Source: Astropecten irregularis (lineage: Eukaryota; Echinodermata; Asteroidea; Paxillosida; Astropectinidae). Taken from it: a stretch of 64,000 bases of DNA. The position numbers and the translations under genes are program-made. The notes under the pieces were generated by a model. That model saw only the letters and a program-made list of their open reading frames with translations. It had not been told where the DNA came from and did no database searches. Below, in pieces: positions 43,301 to 55,300 of this stretch. Where the stretch lies: NCBI GenBank assembly GCA_963971285.1, contig OZ020262.1:11166745-11230744 (forward strand), in the 5' to 3' direction. How positions within the stretch are numbered: the first letter of the stretch is position 1; each line of letters opens with the position of its first letter.

Positions 43301-46300
43301 ATCTCCTTATAACGAAATGAAGGGATTGGGCCACATGACGAAGCCGAAGAAAGGCTCCAGCTTCGCCATGTATCTCAAGCCCTTCATTTCATTTCGGACA
43401 CAAAATGGCGGGATCAAATTAATATCCAAGCCTACCTCAAGCCTCTTAGTTTGTAAAGGCCCACAAATTTCCCATGATTCACTTTAATTTATTCGTTCTG
43501 AGATCCGCCATATTTGATGTATTTGACAGGACTTTCGATGATGTGTGCACACATCAAAGATGGCGAATACACGACATTTCCTCTCTTTACATACACAGGT
43601 GCTGTTCCTGGGTTGGACGAACGGGTGACAGGCAGGTGGTCTCGCTAGGTCCCGGATGTACCAAGTTCGGCACCATCCTCCACGAGCTGGGTCACGTGAT
43701 CGGGTTCTGGCACGAGCAGAGCCGGCCGGACCGGGAGAATTTCGTCACGATTTACGAAGCCAACGTGTCCCCTGGGGACCACCATAACTTCCAGCAATAC
43801 GCCAAAGACGAGGTATAAATAATTATGATTATTCGTTTGGTAAATAAACAACGTGGTTGGCGTATGGACAGCCAAATATTTAAAAACAAAAACAACAGCA
43901 AGAACAACAACAAAAGCAACAACAACAACAACAACATCAAGAAGAAGAAGAACAACAACAACAACATTATCTAATCTTCGGTAGTTCTTTGTTTTCATTC
44001 TTTACAAGTAATAAACTGCTGCAAACTACTCATCGGCCAAAAAATTACCAGAAATAGTTATAAAAATGCTAAGAGTTAGGAGAGCCTGACGCAGTTTCGA
44101 TCCTAGCAGGATCTTTCTTAAAGGCTAATATTTTTCATTCTTGATTGTCTTTGGCAGATCAATTCCTTGGACCAGCCGTACGATTATGACTCGATCATGC
44201 ATTACGGTACACACTCCTTCAGTCGGAACCTAGAGCAGACCATCATTCCCAAGAAGGACCGAGTCATTGGTCAGCGGAATGGCCTGAGCGTCGGGGACAT
44301 TCTCCAGGCCAATCTCCTGTATCGGTGCACTAGGACTGGAGGTGGGTCACTCTCTGACCACTGGTCAATTTCACAAAGCTGCTTAGCACAAATAATTGCT
44401 TAGCACAAAAATATCTTGCCAATAAAACAAACCACCATTAAAAATCCCATTTGATATTCATGGTCAGTGAACAACAGCCAAAGAACAATCACAAGTGATA
44501 CACAACACGTGGAAATTTGGTTGTTAACCCTGTTTTATTAAAATCATCAAATAACACAAGGGAAACTGGCTGAATTTTTAAAGTCATTGAAAAGTGAACA
44601 ATTGGGTTGGATGGCTCAGTTGGTAGATCGCCTGTACGGTATTTAAGAGGTCGCCGGTTTGAATCCCGCTCCAGTCTGTTTTTATTAAGACAGAAATGTC
44701 ATACTTATCAAACGTTTGTGCTAAGCGGCGCCTTGAAATTGGCCCCTGAACGTGGTCGTGGGATGAAAGGTTATATACTAGATAATTTTACCCCCAAAAT
44801 AATTATGGAAAGATGATTGGATATACAAGACAGTATTATTTGGCAACCAAAATGATGACTACTTTCCTTGCAATGAAACAGAATGTGGGGGCACCATCTT
44901 CAAGTCCAGCGGGCAGCTGACGTCACCACATTACCCAGAACCCTTTGCGCCCAACACGACCTGTGATTGGGCGATTGCTGTTAATAAGGGCTACGCGTTG
45001 AGATTAACATTCTTGGACATTGATCTTCAAAGTGAGTTATAATTATATCTTTATTTTCACTAAACTAAACCCCTCAAAAAAAGTTCTGCAACTCAAGTTT
45101 GAGGGATGATATATTGCTTGTTATTGATCTATGAACGGTGAAACCGGTATCATTGGAAAGCTTCATTATTCCTCTTTACAATGATGTGCCATCTGTTGTG
45201 ATTATGTAATCATGGAATGTACATTTCACCTGAATAAAGGTCAAAGTCAGAATTGAAATGTTGCAAAATGCGAATGAGATTTTTTGGACCATGCTTTCAC
45301 GCATCAGCGCATCAACGCCACTCATCAAACTCAGCCCATCCTCGAAACGATTGGGAATTCACTACTGAAAACAACGAATTTTGCAACATTGCATTTTGGA
45401 CATTGCTACATATTTATCAGGACTGCACATTTCACAATTACATTAGCATAACAAATGACACATCATTGTAAAGAGGATTATTCACACTTTCCAATGATAC
45501 CAGTTTCACCGTTCATAGATCAGTAACAAAAAAGATATCATCCCTCAAACTTGAGTTGCAGAACGTTTTTGAGGAGTTTATGTCCAATATTGTTTACTTC
45601 GACAATATTTGACATACACTTTATTAACAGATGTCATCGTTAATCAGCAATGGCAATTGCAAGATAACATGGTGACGATACATTGTATTTAGTTTTATTC
45701 TTAAAATGAAATCAAATTCTCATACATTCATTTCCGTCTACCATTACATCCACAATTTGAGATTATTATCCTGCAAGGTAGAGGTCAAACCTTCTCCCCA
45801 GGGTGTCCTAACGCTACCTCGTACCCTAGGCCCTATAGTCTTAACATGCCATAAAAATCTGTTATGAGTAGTGTCTGGTTTCCTCCCTTGGGACTCCGTG
45901 CTCGCGTTCAGGCGGTGATATCTGAGCAGGTAATGACATCTTTATGTCGTTGATCTCTGGTCCCACCTTACAGAGGGGTCAGACAGAGGGCTCTCAGCCC
46001 GGAGGTATAGGGGTCACAGGTGCAACTGGGTCACACGGGGTCACAGATGGAGACACAAATAATAATAGGCTAATATCATTCCAGTTGTTATTCTTTCTTG
46101 TCTGAAATTGATATAAATAGCTGCCAGATGTGAGGTGAAAATTCGATTGATGAAAATTAAGTGACAAATTAAAATTATATATTGATTCTTTGTTTTTTTT
46201 AGCATTGACTTCGGCTACATTTGGTTTTGAAATGAGATACACTGAAAGGCTAATGATTGTTTTTGAATCAACAATAAGTAGAGGTCCATTAAGTACATCG

Positions 46301-49300
46301 TGTTTTAAGAGATGTATTAGAAAGTTTATCTTATTTCAAGAGTTTGGCAAAATGTGCCATACTGTATATTTAGACTTGTCGAGTCTGCCGTGTAACCCGG
46401 TGAATTGTCTGGAAATTGTTGGCAGTTTCAATGTATCAATATGATATTTCATCGATAATGCATATAGGCTGATTTATACTATATGTACTTTCACATGCAC
46501 CTACCAGTGGTTTGTTGAAGTGGTTGACTATGGCTCAATGTGGCCGATTGTTTGGTCAAGTTTATCTATAAAAGGTGGCAATAATGTTCGAATTTGAGAA
46601 TTATGGTTGCTATATGTAATATGTTCAGCCGGATTCAGTTGCATTTTAAATTTTTTTTTTATTCATGGTCATAATTATGATGGACATTGAAAAAGGACCG
46701 GCGAGTCTATCGCCACCAAAAGTATGAAAAGCAATAGGCAAATTAAAAATGTACAAATGTAGACGGGTAGTGAAAGTATGAGCCTTTACGAAGTGGGGCG
46801 TGAGGCTAGGCTTGGAATTATTTGTTTTGCTACCGCCATTTTGTGTCCTAAATGAAATGAAGCGCTTGAGATACATGGCGAAGCTGGAGCCTTTCTTCGG
46901 CTTCGCCATGTGGCCCAATCCCTTCATTTCGTTTGGTGCATGGGCTTCAAATGGCGGCAGCGAAGTAAGTCCCAAGCCTAAGCCCCAAGCCTGGTTTCGT
47001 AAAGGCCCTATGTCTGGTGATTGCTATAACCGACAGAAGCCGAAAATGGAGGCGAGTGCCCCGCCGGCTCCGTGGAGTTGCGAGACGGTCGAGGAGAGCT
47101 GGCCCGTCTGCTCGGCCGATACTGCGGCAGCGTCCCACCGGCACCAGTCACGGTGGACTCGGGCCGTCTCTGGCTGCGATTCCGGGCAGGCACCAGCCCC
47201 AAGTTCCAGTCCCGTGCAGGTTTCGCCGCCAAGTTTGAATCGGTGTGTAAGTATGGCGAGTTTTGTGTGTAGATTTGATCACCATGCATTCTGAATACTA
47301 GAAATAAGTGCTACAAATGGACCGTTCCGGCTTTGCTCTTAAGCCCCGCCTATTGTGTCTTTTACTTCAGCATGTGACCGAGTTTGACCGAGGTTTTCGT
47401 GGTCACCTGATTAAAAGGCGTCCGCCAATTGGTCAAAGAGCACAGTTTGAATGACAGACCGGAAGGATCCATTGCTCACCGACCCCCCGCCCCCCCCCCC
47501 CCCCCAATAAATAAAAAAGAAAAGCAATAACCTGAAATAATATAATGATCGAGGATGTCTTTAAAAGGTAACTGATACATACATTAATTTACAGGGAGAC
47601 AGTTCCCAATGTTTCCCAGATGTGCACTTTCAGACGCTAGTCTCCCTCTTTGTACATTATAAAATGTATATAAAACGCTATGAGTTAATGAGAATCAAAG
47701 AAGGACCAGACGTTTCGATCCTTCACATGATCTTTCTTAGAGCATTATTATCTCTGTCGCCATTGCCTGTCAATTTACACTGTTAACTTACAAGCAAGGC
47801 CATGTTATTTTCTCTGGACTGGCAGCGTTTGACGAGCCACTCACTGCGAGTAGCGGGACCCTGAAGAGCCAGAACTACCCGGGGTCTTTCCCTCCAAACA
47901 CGGACACCGTCTGGCAGATCACGGTGACCGAAGGATTCATGGTCACTCTTAGGATCCATGAACTGCTCATATCAGGTTAGATTCTAAAAACAGTGGACTT
48001 CCCTAGGGTATCCGGGGTCGTTTCCACAATCACTATGGTGACAGTGACAATTTAAATGTACAGTACAGGACTTGGTAACATACCCAAACAGAAATGTTCA
48101 CAGATTTACGTATAACTTTCAGGGTATGAAGATGGTGCTGGTAGAAACATACCGTTAAAATATTTCCGCCTGAAATGGTGTATTTATCCAGAAATCAGTC
48201 AAACAAAGACAGAAAACAGTTTTGATTTCGGGGTAAGATCGAAACCTATCTTTATGTTTTATTAAAAAGATTGAGTCGGGTTTTCGCTATTTTCTCGTGA
48301 CTCAGATGTCCGATTGAGCTCAATTTTTCACATATTTCATGTACACGTTTGATAAGACAGTGTCAGTGTTGTTCTGTGACCTTTACTAATCATGTACTTA
48401 AAGTGAAAGACGGGTACATTTTAGTCTTTTGTGAAGTCCATTTGTAATATTGCAGAAAAAAAAATATCCAATGTAGTCAATTCAGTAGATCAATTAAAAC
48501 AATGTAGAAAAATATTATTTTTAGGAAACTTTTTGTTGGTCAAACAACATAATATTTTTCTCTTAGTAGTTACATATGTACACGTGACCCGGAGACGAGA
48601 GTGTTAAGTCCTTGATCCTTTAAGAAAAAGAAAGGACACGTACATGCCATTTATAGGAAATTTACACATGGGAACTTTGTCCAAGATTCGTCGAATCAGA
48701 ATACGAGGAATAAATTTGCTCTCTGCTTGTATCATTTTTTAAATTGTTTTTCTCGATCTCCCGCCAAAAGTCTCGTCCAAGACCGGTTGCTATGGCGACT
48801 ACCTGAAGATCATCGACGGCGACACCAGCCAATCACCAATGATCACCAAGATATGCATGACGCAGATCAATGTGGGCGTGGCCTCCACTGGGCGGAGCCT
48901 ACGCATCGAGATGCACTCCACCGTGCCCGAGAGGCGTGGCGGTGAGGACACGCCCACCAGATTCCACGCCCAGTACGTGCAAAGAGGTGCCTTTGTCCTT
49001 CTTTTCCATCCTATTTCTTGTCAGTATTAAGTCCATTTTTTAAAATCTCGTGTAGAAATGATAAAGGTGTACGGTACACCATTGGTAATTTTTTTGAGGA
49101 GGCAATTCATTAATAAAAAATAATCTAGATTTAAACGTACAGTACAGGATTGGAAACATACCAAAACAGAAATGTTTACATATTTACGTAGAACTTTCAG
49201 GATATGAAGATGGTGCTGGTAGAAACATACCATTGAAACATTTCCGCCTGAAATGGTGTATTTATCCAGAAATTAGTCAAACAAAGACAGAAAACAGTTT

Positions 49301-52300
49301 TGATCTCGGGGTAAGATCAAAACCATTCTTTATGTTTTAAAAGAAAAATTGAGACAGGTTTTCGCTATTTTCTCGTGACTCAGATGTCAGATTGAGCTCA
49401 AAATTTCACAGGTGTATTATTTCATGTACATATTATTGCATCAGACAAAGTGTGAGTGCTGTTCTGTGACCATTACCAATCATGTATTATACCTTTAAAG
49501 AGAAATTTCATTTCACAATGAGAATGTTTGGCATAAACTGGACTGTTGTTGTTTTTGTGACAGATGTGAACGAGTGTCGCAGAAACAACGGCGCCTGTGA
49601 ACAAGCCTGCCTCAATACGATCGGTGCGTTCGTATGCGGCTGCCAGTATGGCTACATGTTGGCCGATAACTACCGCAACTGCACAGGTACAAATCTTTTC
49701 CCAAAAAACAACACCAGCCCTCGTCTTATCAATGAAATATCACATTATTTTGATTACTTTACTTGCTTGCTTTTGCTCGTTGACAACCAAATGTGTGATT
49801 TTCCAGCTGATATTTATTGCGAAACTTTTGGTGTCGTTTTTCATTATTATGATGAAAACAGTTGGAAATTTCTGTTCTTTTTAAAAATCATGACTGATAT
49901 AATTATTTAACGTGAGAAGGGGTAGCCGAACTGAAGTTAAGAAATATCTTGGATTTATAAGAAAGAAGGTAAGTTTGCGGTGACACCATCATTCTATGAG
50001 AGTGTGTGGTTCTGAGAAGAACCGTAGGTATTATCTCGACGTTCCGAACTGTGTGCTCTGTTCGTTTAGGAACAATAATTGTTTTTTAAGTTCAAGATAG
50101 GATAGGTTTTTATGAAAGAGAGCCCGTTGCACAAGACATGATAATTGCTCTCCGAACTTAGGAAGAACTTAGTGAAATTATAGGTCCAAGAACAGTCTTC
50201 TACAACGAAATCCACCATAACAATTCCGCTTATTTTTGATGTTTTCGTTTTTTTATTCTTTCAGACATTGATGAATGTTTGGAGAACAATGGCGGCTGCT
50301 CGGACCTATGTGTCAACACTGAGGGCGCTTTTCATTGCGCATGCCCAGAGGGACTGTACCTCTCCCCTAGCAACAAGACTCACTGCCTGGGTAAATCTTT
50401 TCACATTCCACATTTTTATGAGAAAAAATTGTTTGCTTTGTGGAGTTCGACAAGCTTTTTAAAACGGACACTTTCTGAGATTGTGTTTTACTCATTTATT
50501 TCAAGCTTCAAGAAAGTCGTTCCATCACCTTTTTTAATACATGTAGTTTGAATGTTGAAATTCGTCATTTTGCCATCTTCTGTTTCAAGAAAACTGTTTT
50601 TTTCCCCGTTAATTGCCGTTTTACCTACAATGACTGTTTGAAGTTATTTTGGGACTCACTAGGTTTTTTAGGCTTGCCTTGATTGGTCAAGATAAATTCC
50701 GTTTTTTAGTCCGATTGGTGCTCGTGCGCATGAACTGTTGCTATGGCAATTCTGAAGGCGCAGTCATTCTCATGGAGATGATTGTTCATGGCATTCCAAC
50801 TCATTCCCATGGTGACCAGCAGCTCGTGAATTTCGTCATCAGTCACGTGGGCTGGATCGATCTGCGCGTGCTCCGTGCTGGCGCCCTCTGCTGGCCGTGC
50901 GTGCCGGTGGTGGAACTCCAGCAGGACTTCTAACATGGCAGTGGTCAGTCCCAGTCGACCGAACACGGCGTCGCGAGCACGGGCGATGTCGCCGTCGCTG
51001 ACGCCGCTCTTCTCGCCTCCGGACTCCTGGTGACCTACCTTGGACCTTTTCCTGGCCTCCTTGGTCACCCGTGAGTGGAGGAGGTCGAGGAATTGATGGA
51101 CGTAGGTGGCCAGGATGTCTCGGAGTCGGCACCGGCATTGGCCAGTGGAACTGCGGTGGTGCGTCTTCTTTTTCCCATCGCGGTGAGCTCGACATGATCT
51201 CGGCGGCTTGCCGTGGCAGCGTATGTCCTCGCGCGCGGAGGGACTACTTTCACTCACCGTTTCGCTCCCCTGGCGCGCGCTTGCGTCCAGGCAACAGGGC
51301 GACGTTGATTCGTCGCATGTGACATATCCTTCCGCGGCTGAAGACGAAGAAGTTAGATCCGGCGCCGTGTCGGTCTTTGAAACATTGGCGTCACAACAAT
51401 CGCTGTCTTGCAAGACCACGCCTCCACGAGTCACTGACTCCACGGGGCCGGCAATTTCATCCTGGCTTTGATTTTCGTCGTCAACGAATCCGCTGTTTTC
51501 CTTAGTCTCGATCACGTCACATTTCTCTTGGTTCTCTGTGTTGTTTGTATCAAAGAAATCGTCAAATTTTGCATTGGAATGCCGTTTGATGATCTCCTCG
51601 ACCAGCCTGTCAAACTCGGCATACTGGACGTTTTGCTTTCCGATGCTCAATTCAGCGGCTGGTGACTTCTCATTTGAAGTGGCTGCGGCTGTTTCATTTA
51701 GCTGACTGCCATCTCCTACGGTAGTGAATGCTGCTGCTGCATCTGATGATTCGTGATGTGATGAACTAGGTGGTGTCGCTAAACAGTCGTCGTCTGCTTG
51801 GGGACTGGTGGCCGAGACTGATTGTCGTAGCTCGTTCAGTTCTCGCGCCATTTCGACAAGCTGGTGTTCTGCACGCGAAGATGAGTTTGTTTTGCTCACG
51901 ACCGTCTGAGCGGCCGACGCCATGTTGGATCGCCCTCGACCGTTCGCGAATGGTTCGTTTATGTTGCAAACGACCCCGATTGAGACTGCGTTATTGTCCT
52001 GACGTATTGATATGGCCGAGTTGTCTTCATCTCTTTGGTGATGTCCATTCGCGAACTGTCGCAGACTGTTATGTGAATTGCCTGTACGTGATAGGCCTAC
52101 ATCGCTGGATTTAACATTACTGCTTGAGCATGTGGTGGTAACCTTTGGTGAAGATTCCATTGCTTGATTTGAATCATCATCATTCACCAATTGCTCTGCC
52201 TGTCCATCCTCACCATTCCTGTCGGTTATCGAGTCATGACGCAATGATGACGTCACATTCGTAGCCTCAGTTAAATCAGTGCGGTTTCCATGAACTGAGG

Positions 52301-55300
52301 CAATAATATTATGCACTTGGTCAGTGTCAGATCTTGCCTCGGAGTGTGATTCAGTTTCCGTGACAACGTCCTCGAAATGGCCTTCTTCATCCTCCCTGTT
52401 TCCGTCTTCCTCGATTTCCAAGGCAAGGCCAAGCTCAGCGGACATCTCGGTGATCTCCCGGTCGATTCTGGAGAAGTCCTGTCGGAGAGATCGAACCCGT
52501 TCCTCGGCGGACTCGCAGCGCCGAATCTGGCCGTCCAGCGCGCCGTCGACCTCCCTCACGCAGCGGCGCAGGGCACCGATGCCGGAGTCCACCCGGTCGA
52601 GACGGTCCTCCACGTCCGAGTAGAGGCCCCGTAAAAACACCCTCTCCCGTGGGGGCAGGGAGAGAGAGATGGACGGGTCGGCCACACCCAACGGCATGGC
52701 GTCTTGTCCCATTCTGCTAGGTTGATGTCCCGGTGGCAATATAATAAAAAACTGGAGTTTACACTCGTCGCACTACTGAGAATTAGAAGAGAAATTTCTC
52801 AAGCAAGTCGATATGTTTGCTGATGATACAGAGCGCGTGCTTGTTTGTTCGATTGTTCCAAGGGCGCGGACCTTTCTCCGCGTGCGCGTATCACGTGCCA
52901 GTCTCCGTAAGTGCGACGTCATTTGGGGCCCGAAATCACAGTGCAAAGACTGAGGTTAATTCTCGCTTTGCACGAAACGGTGTCCATAGAATAACACGTA
53001 ATTGGAACCGGAAAGATGGATTTGCTTACGAGGGGTTGATGGATGCATTTTGTATCAATGAGTTCCTGCGTCTGTGACGCACACTCCAGCTACAGGCGGC
53101 TGTTAACTGCATCATCAGTCTTCAGATTCTGGTGAAAATAGAGACAATGTTTCCCGCCAATAACATCACCACATCGAAGTATAATTTTCACCTCTTCAAT
53201 GTTGTTGTCATGACACTGCACAGACTATGTACATGTATACACAATCAACGCCTCTGTTTTAAAATGTATCGGCCAATTCCAGTCAGTCAATGCACACCCT
53301 CTACAATCGAGATATCTTCCCGGTAATTACACCTCTGATTTCAATTATGCCCGAGCATTTTTTCACGAGGATGCAAAATTCATCTCAGTCATACGGGAAC
53401 GGAAAGGACCATAGATGCTGGCAAGGTGCACCGGGGCAGAAGCGTCAGTTGACGGCGTGGCTGTGCTGGTAGTTTCCGCTGCTGCATTGTCAGCGTGTCA
53501 CCGGCGCACCTGCCTTGCCGTCTTCATACATACAAATAACTGATTCATTAATTTAGTCTGTTGCATTATTCAGCATTGAAGCAGCCTTTTGGTCATTAAC
53601 TCTAGCAATTGTATATACTAGGCACCGTCAAGTCTTCCTCGATACATTTTTGATGCACTCCTAATACGACTTGGCATTCAAAATAGGTGGAAAATTGCAC
53701 TAAAAAGTCATCTTGGAAACTCTGATCACCTTTTTAATTGTTTTTCGATTGGTTGACACGTTTCAGTGAAATACATTCTATGTTCATTATGAAGGATTTG
53801 AATTCACAATTTCGTTTTGTGTATCACAGTGTTAATGACTGAGATAGAAAGCAATGTAATATCATGAATTATTTCTAATTTTTTTATCAGAAAGCATAGG
53901 CCTACATCAGCCTGCACATTAATACTACAAAATGATCTCGGCGAAAGGTTTTTCTCGTCTTTTTACGATTCTTTCGAGCAATTTTACATTGTCATGATTT
54001 TATTGGTTTTTGTTTCCATTTTCCTCAGTCTCTTTTTTGCTGCTTGTATTATGTTTGGCAAAGAAACAGAATCACCAAGAATGTCTGAGTGGTCCAAATT
54101 GTTGCGATAGTCGCTTTTCCAACTCGATGGCTTTGATTTCGTCATCTTGTGTCTTTTTCCTGTGAGAAAGAAAAATGAAAATCAAACATCAAAATGGCGC
54201 GATATGTCTTATCACTACATTGGCGTTTAGGCAAATATTCTGCTTTAATAAGCAGAGAAGTTTACCTTTAAGCAGGCATGATTATGAAATTGGGTCTAGC
54301 TTTTGGGCTTACCTGAGAGCTTCCAGATCTTTCCTGGCCTCTGAGACGCCACTGGCGATGCAGGCAAAGTGTGCCCTGGCCTCCCTCAGACGTGCACGCC
54401 GCTTAGCCAGGAAGCCAGCCTCTTCGTCCAGGGCCTTCTGGAAGGAGGCATACTCTTCGATGACTCCTCTCATCTTTCCCATGGCTGCCTCGAAACGAGC
54501 CTCCGTGGCGTCCCATTCGAACCTGGACATCGTGTCTAGACGCCACTTTCAACCCACATATATCCAGTAAACCAGCACTGGTTGGCCGATGAATGGCTAA
54601 GTTAGAGTCTTCTTCCTTGGCCTGATGAAGGTTTAGAGATTACTTTGATTCTCAAGCAGTTTTGAATCGATGCTCGTCTGAGCTATTCCAATCCCGGCGT
54701 CTGTGTTGGCAACAACACACAACTAATGTCAATGGCGATTCAGTTGTTCCTTCACTGGTGCATACTTCAGGACCACACACTGCCTTCCTGTGTAACTTGG
54801 TGCGATGGTTGGAACTTCTTTTCGAGTGAATTTGCAACACTCAAATTCAGCAAGGATTTGTTGATGCTTTTGTTTAATGCACAAGATCAAGCCTTCACTT
54901 TTCGCTCATTCCATTGTGGTCCTGTGGGCTAAATTTAGGGGGCGGTCAGACGCAGTACTAAAAGTGGTTTACATCTTCGGTTTAAACTGAAAAAAAAAAG
55001 GTCTACCAACTCGCGACTGAACGGTTTACGATAGACTCTTTTTGGTGCTAAAAACGGTCTATCTTCGAAAACTTAGACCGTAGCCATCCAATTTGCCTTG
55101 TTTTAAACCGTGAGTGTCAATTTCCAAGCGGATGTGCTCTGCAGATCCAGTTTTGAGTAGGCCTATACCCCTGTCCCAGTACTAGGCTCATCTTGATACC
55201 TCTTGCTACCAAACCGGCCTCCAGAAAGCTGACACCCAAGCCAACCGTTTTGATTCCTGGTAATACGTTTACTGTCAGTGAATTATATTACATGTTAAAA

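Noticed and set aside
43645..43998. Minus-strand frame of V/L-rich repeats opposite tolloid exon 4
   Set aside because: A by-product of the AAC microsatellite and the antisense of the astacin exon.
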